NCBI GenBank assembly: GCA_047404195.1
Contig: JBDOIU010000002.1
Coordinates: 117,586-181,585, forward strand
Direction of reading: 5' to 3'
Length of the DNA stretch: 64,000 nt
DNA from: JAJRRL01 sp047404195
Lineage (GTDB): Bacteria > Pseudomonadota > Gammaproteobacteria > JAJRRL01
Shown here: positions 1-8,534 of the stretch, piece by piece
Layout: each line of letters opens with the position of its first letter
Numbering within the stretch: position 1 is the stretch's first letter
The notes under the pieces: generated by a model
What the model saw: only the letters and a program-made list of their open reading frames with translations
Told to the model about the DNA's origin: nothing
Database searches by the model: none
Program-made: the position numbers and the translations under genes

Positions 1-1122
1 ACAATAACATATGATAACGGCTTAGTAATACAACATATTGCGACAGATGATGGTTTAAGGATGGTGTATCCACCATTCGATGAATTCTGTGATAAACTAC
101 TAGAGGCTCTTCCAGAAAGCATTCGTCATGTTGATGGAAAGCCTAAAGACCATATATCAGCTTTTTTAAACACGGACGGTGTCAAAGAAGAGCTCAAGTC
201 GTCAGTGCTAAGCTTGATGGGTAAGAATGGCTTGGCGGCTGGCTTCCACATCGATGCGGGTGATGCTGCTGCTGCAACAATCAAAAAGAACTTATTGGTT
301 GGGTTTTATCGTCCTCGTCTGGAAGCGGCTGCGATTGGAGCACTAGTATTAGGTTCTAAAGTTGTGCGAGTAGGGGGAACTCCCAGTGGGATTCCAAATG
401 ACTACTTTGATACGCAGCGGGATAAGCTTATTGAAGATTATGATGCTGTCAACCAGCATATAGAAAGACTTTTGCAAGGTAGTGATCCTGAAGAGGTTCA
501 CACATCATTACTCGAACTTATCCGTCATCCTAGTAAGGAATTCAGTCCTGATCAAAAAGGATCGGTTACGAGATTGGAAGCATTCTCTGGTCTAAAAGAT
601 TACATACAGCGCTTTTCTAATCACCCTACATTAGCACTTGAGTTAGCTAACGCTAGGGGCGATGTGACAGCGGGTCGGCCATTACCCACATTTGAAAAAG
701 TAGAAATTAATACAGAACAACAGCTGGTTTTAGAGCTTAAGAACAGCAAAGGTCAGCGTATCAAGGCTGTGCTGGATGCCAAAGAAAATACATATACCAT
801 CATTGCAAGACCTGAAATGCGTGGTTTACTCATCGCTGGCTTTGTGTTGCTGGCTTTGGCTGTGGTGGCGGCTGTCGTGGCGGCAGTGTTAATGCCTCCA
901 GTTTTGGCAGCGATTGCACCCGCTGTGGGCATTGTGGCTGCCAGCCTCCCAGCAGCCGTCACCTCAGGCGTTGTCGCCGGAACTGTCGGTGCTGCCGCTA
1001 TTGGTATAACAGGTAGCGGACTGGCTATTGCTGGATTATTCAGTGATAAACAAACTGGTTTGCTTAGTGCACCAAAGAATGTGAACGCAGAAACCATAGA
1101 CCCAGAGGCACCCACAAACTAA
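1..1122 (+). CDS. Unknown protein with C-terminal transmembrane hairpin (5' end outside window)
   Basis: The reading frame is open from base 1 with no in-frame stop. The ATG at 61 has AAGG directly against it, too close for a ribosome site, so the gene probably starts upstream of the window. From residue 1 of the ATG form there is a soluble, mostly helical region of about 255 residues. Two long Ala/Gly/Val-rich hydrophobic segments follow (about residues 258-282 and 287-325), then a short polar tail. I recognise no family. The layout of soluble N-terminus, hairpin of small residues and short tail recurs in at least five other unknown genes here (13237, 17597, 19392, 53523, 60641). A membrane-inserted host-directed protein is an inference only. 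Confidence 0.7.
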   Translation, partial: TITYDNGLVIQHIATDDGLRMVYPPFDEFCDKLLEALPESIRHVDGKPKDHISAFLNTDGVKEELKSSVLSLMGKNGLAAGFHIDAGDAAAATIKKNLLVGFYRPRLEAAAIGALVLGSKVVRVGGTPSGIPNDYFDTQRDKLIEDYDAVNQHIERLLQGSDPEEVHTSLLELIRHPSKEFSPDQKGSVTRLEAFSGLKDYIQRFSNHPTLALELANARGDVTAGRPLPTFEKVEINTEQQLVLELKNSKGQRIKAVLDAKENTYTIIARPEMRGLLIAGFVLLALAVVAAVVAAVLMPPVLAAIAPAVGIVAASLPAAVTSGVVAGTVGAAAIGITGSGLAIAGLFSDKQTGLLSAPKNVNAETIDPEAPTN

Positions 1123-1175
1123 AATGGGTAAACAGACTAAGCATCAACCATCGAGCGTGCTGTCGTCATACTAAT

Positions 1176-1202
1176 AAAAAAATCGGCACCCTGAGGTGCC
1201 GA
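1176..1202 (-). terminator. Rho-independent terminator (minus strand)
   Basis: An 8-bp stem (TCGGCACC at 1183-1190, GGTGCCGA at 1195-1202) closes a CTGA loop. Read on the minus strand it is followed by a run of seven T (bases 1176-1182). It would end transcripts coming from the phosphate transporter gene or from the doubtful minus-strand ORF at 1234-1566. Confidence 0.8.
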
Positions 1203-1233
1203 CAATGAGGTAGTGCTTTACCGAGGGGAGTGG

Positions 1234-1566
1234 TCAAGGTATAACGCTGTTAACCTTGTTGGCGATCCTGCCATGAAATTCTGTCCCTAGAAATCTCAAT
1301 CCTTTGAGTGCCTTCCCTAGATATGGTCCCTTATGTACCTCCGCCATATCTTCTTTTACTTTATCATGACACCGTATTCTGGCAAGTTTACGCTGAGGTA
1401 AAAAATGATATCCCATGGTATAAAAAACAAATAAAACAATACAAAAACAATGAATTAGTCTGAATTTGGGGCTGAGGGGGTGGTACTGGCTTATAGTACG
1501 ACGCTCACATGTCCTACACCATTGTGAGAGATATCTCACAAAGTATCCTGGCTCATTTGCTGCCAC
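1234..1566 (-). CDS. Doubtful small ORF, 110 aa, no recognised family
   Basis: This minus-strand frame begins with GTG without a clear Shine-Dalgarno sequence. It encodes a Cys/His/Arg-rich peptide with one hydrophobic stretch near residues 38-55. I recognise no domain. It is listed because the stretch 1123-1639 otherwise holds no gene and a minus-strand terminator (1176-1202) lies just beyond its stop. It may be non-coding, a gene remnant, or part of the 3' untranslated region of the phosphate transporter gene. Confidence 0.2.
   Translation of the reverse strand: MAANEPGYFVRYLSQWCRTCERRTISQYHPLSPKFRLIHCFCIVLFVFYTMGYHFLPQRKLARIRCHDKVKEDMAEVHKGPYLGKALKGLRFLGTEFHGRIANKVNSVIP
1522..1541. repeat. 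Perfect 8-bp inverted repeat
   Basis: TTGTGAGA and TCTCACAA flank a GATA loop. It lies in the 517-bp stretch between the first gene and the phosphate transporter gene. It could be an operator or a small RNA hairpin. No T-run follows on either strand, so it is not a classic terminator. Confidence 0.35.
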
Positions 1567-1639
1567 ACCTGATTATAGAAGATTTATTCATTGCCGGCAG
1601 TGCTATCAGCGATGTCGCACAGATGTTAACTGATTACCC

Positions 1640-2902
1640 TCAAAGCTGAAAACACCACTGCAGCAGATGGTAGTAAGCGATTGCGAAAATAGCACCAGCA
1701 GGCACGGTAATGACCCATGACACCACGATGTTTGCAATCACACCGAGGTTAAGAGCGCCCATACCCCGCGCCAAACCAACGCCTAGAATCGCGCCGACCA
1801 ATGTTTGAGTGGTTGAGATGGGTAAGCCGATACCAGATGCCAGAACCACAGTGCCAGCCGTTGCCAGCTGTGCTGCGAATCCACGACTGGGCGTCAGTTG
1901 TGTAATGTTATCTCCGATGGTTGCGATAACGCGGTGCCCATAGCTGGCCAACCCAATGACGATACCAGCGGCGCCCAGTCCCATCACCCAGAGTGGGATT
2001 GGGGAGTGTGCTGTGAGTGAGGCACCTGATTGTACGATGGCGACGACCGCTGAGAGCGGCCCAATGGCATTTGCCACATCATTTGAGCCGTGTGCGAAAG
2101 CCATGGCACAGGCAGTGAAAATCATCAAGATTGAGAAGATCCGTTCCAGGCGTTGAAAATTAGGTTGTTCATCTTCATCGCCATTGGTATTGATATTCAG
2201 ACGTCGCAGCGCGATGTAGCCTATCAATGCTGCTAAGAGGCTAATAGCAATAGACAGCCCCACGTTTTCCAGCATAGTGAGCTGAATGTGTAAATGTTGC
2301 ATGCCGTTGAGTAATGTGACCAGAGACAAAACCAATGCAACAAGAAAAGTGTAGATAGGCACTGTACGCAAAGCACTTCGTGTTGGCTGTGCACTTTCAA
2401 AGATAAAGCGCTGCACACTGCGAAACAGTGCGTATGCGATCACACCTGAAATAAGGGGTGTGACAAACCAGCTGAGCACGATATCAATGAGTTTTTCCCA
2501 GTGAATGGCTTGTGATCCAGCAGAAACCCAGCCAAAACCCACAACAGCGCCCACAACCGTGTGTGTGGTCGATACAGGCCATGCAAAATAGGTCGCGATG
2601 ATGAGCCAGGTGCCCGCCGCTAACAAGGCAGCCAGCATGCCGTAGACAAATAATTCCGGGTGGGCTGTGAAATGAGATACATCAATGATTTTTGAACGAA
2701 TCGTATCGGTAACTTGTCCGCCAGCCAGCAGTGCGCCCAGCGCTTCAAACACCACAGCGATGATAATAGCTTGTTTGATGGTGATGGCTTTTGAGCCAAC
2801 AGAGGTACCCATGGCATTGGCGACGTCGTTCGCACCCACACCCCAGGCCATGATAAAGCCAAACAGCGATGCCAAAATAATATAAGTATCAGCAAAATGC
2901 AT
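1640..2902 (-). CDS. pit: PiT-family low-affinity inorganic phosphate transporter
   Basis: Inner-membrane transporter expected to import inorganic phosphate, usually as a metal-phosphate complex with protons. The protein is 420 aa with about ten membrane segments. It shows both copies of the family signature: GANDVANAMGTSVGSKAI near the N-terminus and GSNDVANAIGP in the second half, reflecting the internal duplication of PiT proteins. A TTG at 2926 is possible, but the ATG at 2902 has AAGGA seven bases upstream and is preferred. It follows rnt on the same strand with a 94-bp gap. No pitA-associated phoU-like gene lies next to it. Confidence 0.93.
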   Translation of the reverse strand: MHFADTYIILASLFGFIMAWGVGANDVANAMGTSVGSKAITIKQAIIIAVVFEALGALLAGGQVTDTIRSKIIDVSHFTAHPELFVYGMLAALLAAGTWLIIATYFAWPVSTTHTVVGAVVGFGWVSAGSQAIHWEKLIDIVLSWFVTPLISGVIAYALFRSVQRFIFESAQPTRSALRTVPIYTFLVALVLSLVTLLNGMQHLHIQLTMLENVGLSIAISLLAALIGYIALRRLNINTNGDEDEQPNFQRLERIFSILMIFTACAMAFAHGSNDVANAIGPLSAVVAIVQSGASLTAHSPIPLWVMGLGAAGIVIGLASYGHRVIATIGDNITQLTPSRGFAAQLATAGTVVLASGIGLPISTTQTLVGAILGVGLARGMGALNLGVIANIVVSWVITVPAGAIFAIAYYHLLQWCFQL

Positions 2903-2996
2903 ACGGTGGTCCTTGAGGACAAGCAAAGACCTAAGATATCATGACTGGCAACACGCTCACAAGCATCAATTACATCATTTGAGTTAAAAGCGCGCT

Positions 2997-3653
2997 CTAG
3001 CTGTCCTTATTCTGATCTAATTGTGGTATTCGTCGGCACAGCTCACAAAATAACGCCGCTGTTTGCTGCGTGTCATAGAGAGCAGAGTGTGCTTCATCCT
3101 TATCATGACTGAGGCCTGCAGCCAGTAATGCTTTGGCGAGCACTGTTTTGCCCAGCACAGCCCCTGACAATGTGGCAGTATCAAAGCAAGTAAAGGCATG
3201 AAAAGGATTATTTTTCAGTTGGCAGCGTTTGCGTGCGGCGTTTAAAAATGCCAAGTCAAAATGGGCATTGTGGCCAACCAGCAGTGCACGTCGACAGTGG
3301 TAGCGGGCGAGAGCTTGTCGTGCGAACAAGTCCAAACCTTTCAATGCTTCCTCTTCACTGATGGCGAAGCGAAATGGGTGGTCAACGTCTATGCCATTGA
3401 TTTGCATGGCTTTTTCATGCATTTTGCCGCCCTCGAAGGGGGTAATGTGACAGCTATAATGCTCTGTCTCAGATGTGATGATATTATTTTCATCACAATA
3501 AACAACGATGGCAGCCACTTCCAGCAGGGCATCTGTTTCAGAATTCACGCCGCCTGTTTCCACATCAATGACGATGGGCAAATAACCATCAAAGCGAGCT
3601 TTGGTGAGCAGGGCGCGTTGTTTATCAGTGGGTGTGGTTTCAGGCGTACTCAT
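2997..3653 (-). CDS. rnt: Ribonuclease T
   Basis: 3'-5' exoribonuclease of the DEDDh family, which trims tRNA and other stable RNA 3' ends as a homodimer. The motifs are present in order: VIDVETGG (Exo I), GHNAHFDLAF (Exo II) and HSALYDTQQTA (Exo III with the catalytic His and Asp). From the ATG at 3653 the product is 218 aa, close to the family's usual length of about 215. An in-frame TTG at 3671 would add six residues; neither start has a strong ribosome site. RNase T is largely restricted to Gammaproteobacteria, which supports the taxonomic reading. Confidence 0.93.
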   Translation of the reverse strand: MSTPETTPTDKQRALLTKARFDGYLPIVIDVETGGVNSETDALLEVAAIVVYCDENNIITSETEHYSCHITPFEGGKMHEKAMQINGIDVDHPFRFAISEEEALKGLDLFARQALARYHCRRALLVGHNAHFDLAFLNAARKRCQLKNNPFHAFTCFDTATLSGAVLGKTVLAKALLAAGLSHDKDEAHSALYDTQQTAALFCELCRRIPQLDQNKDS

Positions 3654-3856
3654 GGGCTGATCATCTAGCAATGTTAATGAGACATTAGTGTGGCATTTTT
3701 TGCAGCGATTTGTAAAGGTTTCTCACGCACTGAATTGGCGATTGTGTTCCAGTCATAAAACATTGATGCCAGCAGATTGCGTGAGTCAAAGTGCATAGTT
3801 TGGTATCATTTTTGTACAGAAAGGTTCTGGATTGCACCATGTCACTTGTCAATGCA

Positions 3857-3885
3857 TTTTGGTTTGGCTGAAATAGCGTTATAAT
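3857..3885 (+). promoter_or_regulatory. Possible sigma-70 promoter for rsmE
   Basis: A perfect TATAAT at 3880-3885 lies 17 bp downstream of a weak -35 (TTTTGG at 3857-3862), about 58 bases before the rsmE start. It sits in the 290-bp space between divergent rnt and rsmE. No other structure was seen in that space. Confidence 0.35.
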
Positions 3886-3943
3886 TTGTGCATCATCGCG
3901 CACCACGCCTTGAGTTTTGTCACCATAACAGTAGGAGATTTCG

Positions 3944-4687
3944 ATGTACCGCCATTATTTACCTGTGCCGCTGTTGTTGGGAGACACATTGTCGCTGGAT
4001 GCGGCCGCACGGCATCATTTCTGTCATGTATTGCGTTTGCGGATTGGTGAGGTCGTGGAGATCTTCAATGACCAGCAAGTGTGTGTGTTGGCTGAGGTTT
4101 TGCAGCTGAATCGCAAGCAAGGGCAATTAAAAATCATTGCGCAGGCTCCAACACTTGCACCATCGCCGTTGGCCATTGAGTTGGCAGTCGGTGTGTCGGC
4201 GAGCAAAGCCTTTTCATGGGTGTTGCAAAAATCAGTTGAGTTGGGTGTGCAGACCATTTCACCCCTGGTGACGGATAAAAGTTTGGCGCAAAAGCAAATG
4301 GCTAAGCACGATCATTGGATGAAAATCATCATCGCAGCATGTGAGCAATCTGGTCGATGTGACATTCCGTTATTGCAACCGAGCCGAAGTTTGGCTGAGT
4401 GGCTGCGGGACTGTCAAACTGAATGTCGTCTGGTGGGTAGTTTACAGCGAACTGCGCGTCCATTGTCTTCTTTACCAGCTGTCACAGCCTGCGCGGTCTT
4501 GATGGGCCCCGCAGGTGGGTTTTCTGCGGCTGAAGAACAGATGATTGCAGATGCAAACCTGACAGCGATGTGCTTGGGACCGCGTACATTGCGCAGTGAG
4601 ACGGCGTGTGTGACTGCGATTACATTGTGTCAGGCGCAGTGGGGTGATCTGGTAGAGTCAGCTGCGTGCCCACCTGAAAGCGATTAG
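3944..4687 (+). CDS. rsmE: 16S rRNA (uracil-1498-N3)-methyltransferase RsmE
   Basis: Uses S-adenosylmethionine to methylate U1498 of 16S rRNA in assembled 30S subunits. The 247-aa length is normal. An N-terminal PUA-like part is followed by the SPOUT (trefoil-knot) domain, with the typical stretch ACEQSGR in the middle and the cofactor-binding knot motifs LMGPAGGFS and CLGPRTLRSETA near the C-terminus. AGGAG precedes the ATG. The last 68 bases overlap the convergent fmt gene tail to tail. Confidence 0.94.
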   Translation: MYRHYLPVPLLLGDTLSLDAAARHHFCHVLRLRIGEVVEIFNDQQVCVLAEVLQLNRKQGQLKIIAQAPTLAPSPLAIELAVGVSASKAFSWVLQKSVELGVQTISPLVTDKSLAQKQMAKHDHWMKIIIAACEQSGRCDIPLLQPSRSLAEWLRDCQTECRLVGSLQRTARPLSSLPAVTACAVLMGPAGGFSAAEEQMIADANLTAMCLGPRTLRSETACVTAITLCQAQWGDLVESAACPPESD

Positions 4688-5588
4688 CGGCAGACGGTGC
4701 AATGTCAGCGACACGTTGGCGACGCTTGCCCGGTGCTTGCATTTCAGTGATGCGCAGCGAACCGTCACCGCAAGCGATGTGTAAGCCATTTTTATCCCAA
4801 GCCAAAATAGTACCTGCAGCGGCATCGCAGGTTTGCGTACAAACGTCAGCTTTGAAAATACGATAACGTGTTTCTTGATAGTCGAGCGTGGCAACAGGCC
4901 ATGGTTGAAAAGCCCTGATTTCCCGCTCTAGTTGAATTGCAGATTTTTGCCAGTCACAGATGGCATCGGCTTTTTTAATTTTATGTGCATATGTCACTTG
5001 TGACTCATCTTGTACTTGGCCTGCCATGGGGAGTTGCTCGATGACATCGCATAAGGCTTTCGTGCCCAAGTGTGCAAGCCGATCATGTAGCGAGGCGCTG
5101 GTATCATCCTGATGAATTGGACAACGTACTTGTTGATAGCCATCACCGGCATCGAGTGCCAATACCATTTGCATGATGGTAATGCCAGTTTCAATATCGC
5201 CGGCTAAAATAGCTTGTTGGATAGGTGATGCACCTCGCCAACGCGGCAGTAACGAGGCGTGTACATTGATGCAACCCAGCTTGGGAGCATCCAAAACAAC
5301 TTGTGGGAGCAGTTGCCCGTAAGCAGCCACCACCATCACGTCAGCAGACAATGCGAAGAGGTCCTGTTGTGTATCGGTATCACGTAAACTATTGGGTTGC
5401 CTGACTAACAAACCATGTTGTTCCGCCAACACTTTCACAGCTGGCGGCGTGAGTTGTCGTTGTCGGCCGGCCGGCCGGTCTGGTTGTGTGTAAACAGCCA
5501 CAATATCGTAGTCAGCATCAATAAGGGCTTGCAAGCTTGGACAGGCAAACTCTGGTGTGCCCGCAAAAATAATGCGCTTACGGCTCAT
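4620..5588 (-). CDS. fmt: Methionyl-tRNA formyltransferase
   Basis: Transfers a formyl group from 10-formyltetrahydrofolate to initiator Met-tRNA. The 322-aa protein starts with a Rossmann-like domain (IIFAGTPEFA). It has the catalytic block INVHASLLPRWRGASPIQQA with the active-site Asn and His, the LDAGD motif, and a C-terminal tRNA-binding domain. The chosen ATG at 5588 has GAGGTGAT six bases upstream; a TTG two codons earlier is less likely. The usual partner def is not adjacent. The 3' end overlaps rsmE by 68 bp on the opposite strand. Confidence 0.95.
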   Translation of the reverse strand: MSRKRIIFAGTPEFACPSLQALIDADYDIVAVYTQPDRPAGRQRQLTPPAVKVLAEQHGLLVRQPNSLRDTDTQQDLFALSADVMVVAAYGQLLPQVVLDAPKLGCINVHASLLPRWRGASPIQQAILAGDIETGITIMQMVLALDAGDGYQQVRCPIHQDDTSASLHDRLAHLGTKALCDVIEQLPMAGQVQDESQVTYAHKIKKADAICDWQKSAIQLEREIRAFQPWPVATLDYQETRYRIFKADVCTQTCDAAAGTILAWDKNGLHIACGDGSLRITEMQAPGKRRQRVADIAPSAANRFQVGTQLTLPDHPTAPDTM

Positions 5589-5599
5589 AATCAATCACC

Positions 5600-6874
5600 T
5601 CATTCTTTTGGCATGTGAATGATGCTGGCTGCATTCACCGCTTTCCAGCCTTCGCGTGGTATAGCATTGTCACCGGTACGCAATAAGTAGTATCGTTGCA
5701 TCACAGATAAAAATTGTTGACGTGGAATGCTATCCAAGCAGGCTCTGAGAGAGGCATGTGCACAATCATTGGTGAAGGTGTTACGCATGGATTGCATTCG
5801 ATACCAGCGTTGTGTGCCTGGGCGGTAAGCATGTACGGTCACATCGTACAATGTGATGTGCTGATTGTGCTGGCGGAAGGACAATACGTCCAACCCTGGG
5901 TTATTTTGATGTAGTGGTGTGATGCCAGGCGCTGTGATTGCCAGTACATCTGTGTGATTATCTGATGACAGTCGCAGCTCCCGGATTGCATTGAAATGGG
6001 TATGTCCATTCAGCATTGCAACAATGTTCTGATGATATCGCTTGAGTAGTGATAAGATCACTCTGCTAGGCCGTGGTAACCAAAATGCGCGGTGTTCCAT
6101 ACTATTCATGCCAGGTGGAATGTGTACGGCTAGCAGCACTGATTCATGATGGCGATGTGCATCAGCCAATTGCTTTGCAAACCAGGACAGTGTGTGTTGA
6201 ATGGCTTGTTGTTGAGAAAATCCATCATCACTGCGGTAGTGTGCGCCCCACGGCCAACGGCTTGGACTTAGAAAGATGACGGAATTGAGAACGATGAGGC
6301 GCATGTGATGTGATCGCAGTGGGTATGCACTGTAGTTGCCAAAGAAGTAAGGTATGTTTTTGACGCTATCACGATTGATGATACAGGGCTTATTTGCACT
6401 ACAGGTAGCTGCTACATGTCCGCCAGGTATGGACATTCCATTGACGGTTAGGATATTGGCATACTGACCGGATTGTTTGTTGAGATGCGTAAAGCTATGG
6501 TAGTCACCTCGCGGTGAGTCGTTGTTACCAACCAGGTAGAACCAGGGTGTTTGCAGTCGATGCGTGATTTTACGCATGCCTTTAAAAGCCACCCGACTCG
6601 CATGTAGAATGTCTGTTGCATTGCTATGGTGGGCTGGTAAGTCCCCCAGTAAGAGAGCAAATTTGATGTGTTCCTGCTGGGCTAGGTGTTTGGCATAGTG
6701 TACAGTTTGAGGCCAGAGATGTTGTCTGCCAGTATCGCTTCGGTAAAAGCGGGTTTTGCTGTCGTGGTGTGCTTGTATGTGTACATCAGACAGTACCAGT
6801 GCCTGCCATGTTTGCTCAGCGCAGGCGATGCTGCTCAAAAAAATCGCAAAAATAGCTGTATACAATTTAGTCAT
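5600..6874 (-). CDS. Secreted calcineurin-like metallophosphoesterase (acid sphingomyelinase-like)
   Basis: The 424-aa protein starts with a clear Sec signal peptide (MTKLYTAIFAIFLSSIACA, cleavage before EQ). The dinuclear metal site motifs follow in order: LSDVH, LLGDLPAHH, GNNDSPRGDY, LAVHIPPG and NGHTHFN. The GNND block and the distal extension with an HxH motif resemble the acid sphingomyelinase-like phosphodiesterases. That group hydrolyses phosphodiesters or nucleotides outside the cytoplasm, but the substrate cannot be told from sequence. The ATG at 6874 has GGAGAG upstream. It is only 11 bp upstream of fmt on the same strand, so the two may be cotranscribed. Confidence 0.82.
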   Translation of the reverse strand: MTKLYTAIFAIFLSSIACAEQTWQALVLSDVHIQAHHDSKTRFYRSDTGRQHLWPQTVHYAKHLAQQEHIKFALLLGDLPAHHSNATDILHASRVAFKGMRKITHRLQTPWFYLVGNNDSPRGDYHSFTHLNKQSGQYANILTVNGMSIPGGHVAATCSANKPCIINRDSVKNIPYFFGNYSAYPLRSHHMRLIVLNSVIFLSPSRWPWGAHYRSDDGFSQQQAIQHTLSWFAKQLADAHRHHESVLLAVHIPPGMNSMEHRAFWLPRPSRVILSLLKRYHQNIVAMLNGHTHFNAIRELRLSSDNHTDVLAITAPGITPLHQNNPGLDVLSFRQHNQHITLYDVTVHAYRPGTQRWYRMQSMRNTFTNDCAHASLRACLDSIPRQQFLSVMQRYYLLRTGDNAIPREGWKAVNAASIIHMPKE

Positions 6875-7015
6875 AATGTGCTCTCCAGATGCTGCGCAAA
6901 ACAAGGTGGCATTATACATGAACTGGCCATAATCTCCATATCATCGGTTTGACTGGATTTTTATGGTGAATAATTGCATAATGAGTGGATCTCATCACAT
7001 GGCCAAATTATATCC

Positions 7016-8413
7016 ATGAATAAACAAAAAACAGCGCTGTTAACCACATTGCCATTAGCCCTTTGGATAACCGGTAGTATTGATAGTATTCGCAACCTAC
7101 CTGGAACGGCATTGTTCGGTAGCACATTGATTTTTTTCGCTTTATTGGCCGCCTTGTTCTTTTTATTGCCAACTGGTTTTGTGTCAGCAACGCTCACGCA
7201 CATTGATCCACGCCGAGGTGGTATTTATCAATGGAGTCGCCGCGCCTTGGGTAGTCGTGCTGCTGCGTTTGCAATTTGGTTGCAATGGATCAATACCATG
7301 GTTTGGTTTCCGAGCATATTATCTTTCATAGCTGGCACAGCTGCCTACTTGGTTGACCCCAATTTGGCCAATAATAAGCTGTATTTGGTGGCTGTGATTT
7401 TGGGTGTTTTTTGGTTTTTGACCTTCGTGAATATGCGCGGTTTAAAAACAGCCGCTTACTTTGCGTCCTGGTGTACGTTATTTGGTATGGTGATCCCAAT
7501 GGTGGGTATCATTGCTTTGGCTGTGGTTTGGATGGTGAAAGGTGCACCAACTCAAATTGATTTTCATGTGCGTCATTTGTTTCCATCACTGCAAAATCGA
7601 AGTAACTGGGTGTCATTGACCGCGATCATGGCGGCATTTTTAGGTATGGAGCTGGCAACTGTGCATGTTACGCAAACCAAAAATCCGCGTAAAACATTTC
7701 CTCGTGCACTGATGATATCCATCTTAATTATTTTGGTGACAATGATTTTAGGTTCATTGGCCATCGCGATTGTCATTCCACCACATCAGATGAACTTGGT
7801 AGCGGGCATGATGCAGACGTTTCATTATTATTTGGCGCAGTACCATCTGCTGGTTTTAGAAAAGCTATTGGTGATTTTAATTCTGTTTGGCAGCGTTGGT
7901 GGTATGGTGAACTGGTTAATTTCACCTGCCAAAGGCTTGATGCAGGCAGCTCAGGATCAATATTTACCAACCTATTTTTGTCAATTGAACCAACACAGTG
8001 TGCCTAGCCGCTTATTGGTCGTGCAGGGGGTGTTGGTGAGTTTAATTACCAGCGCATTTGTACTCATGCCCAGTATTAACGCCTCATATTGGTGGTTGAC
8101 CGATTTGAGTACCCAGTTATATATGATGATGTACATTATCCTCTTCATCAGCGCCATTATCTTATACTGGCGTCATACGGCAAGGCCAGGTGCAACCAGT
8201 ATCTTTCCAGGTGGGCGTGGTGCTTTTGCGGTGTGTTGTGTTATGGGTATTGTTGGTTGTGTTGCCAGTATTATTGTCGGTTTCTTTCCGCCAAAAAACA
8301 TCGATGAAGGTGGCGCACTACATTACTTTACCTTGATGGCTTCTGGGTTGGTAGCCTTATCAATACCAGGATGCTTGCTATGGTGGTATCAAAGGTATTG
8401 CCGTCGAGGTTGA
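7016..8413 (+). CDS. APC-family amino-acid permease/antiporter
   Basis: A 465-aa integral membrane protein with about 12 predicted segments. The first segment carries SIDSIRNLPGTALFG, followed by an FFLLPTGFVSATL segment, a pattern seen in GadC/YjeM-like amino-acid:polyamine-cation exchangers. The substrate is not determinable. The ATG at 7016 lacks a good ribosome site; a TTG at 6974 preceded by GGTGAA is an alternative and would give 479 aa. It is divergent from the metallophosphoesterase gene. Multiple permeases of this type are common in amino-acid-scavenging intracellular Legionellales. Confidence 0.82.
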   Translation: MNKQKTALLTTLPLALWITGSIDSIRNLPGTALFGSTLIFFALLAALFFLLPTGFVSATLTHIDPRRGGIYQWSRRALGSRAAAFAIWLQWINTMVWFPSILSFIAGTAAYLVDPNLANNKLYLVAVILGVFWFLTFVNMRGLKTAAYFASWCTLFGMVIPMVGIIALAVVWMVKGAPTQIDFHVRHLFPSLQNRSNWVSLTAIMAAFLGMELATVHVTQTKNPRKTFPRALMISILIILVTMILGSLAIAIVIPPHQMNLVAGMMQTFHYYLAQYHLLVLEKLLVILILFGSVGGMVNWLISPAKGLMQAAQDQYLPTYFCQLNQHSVPSRLLVVQGVLVSLITSAFVLMPSINASYWWLTDLSTQLYMMMYIILFISAIILYWRHTARPGATSIFPGGRGAFAVCCVMGIVGCVASIIVGFFPPKNIDEGGALHYFTLMASGLVALSIPGCLLWWYQRYCRRG

Positions 8414-8534
8414 GAGATAAATATTCCATCACAGTTGCATGTTTAATGACCTAACGGATCGTGGTGAATTTACACTGTTTTTTTACATTGCTATGATGGT
8501 ATGTAATCATTAGACCTACGGCGGGGAGCTGCTC

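Noticed and set aside
753..1115. Minus-strand ORF of 120 aa
   Set aside because: Antisense shadow of the Ala/Val-rich TM segments of the sense gene.
5460..5480. GGCC-rich repeat inside fmt
   Set aside because: It encodes the ordinary DRPAGRQRQL stretch of the protein; no independent role seen.
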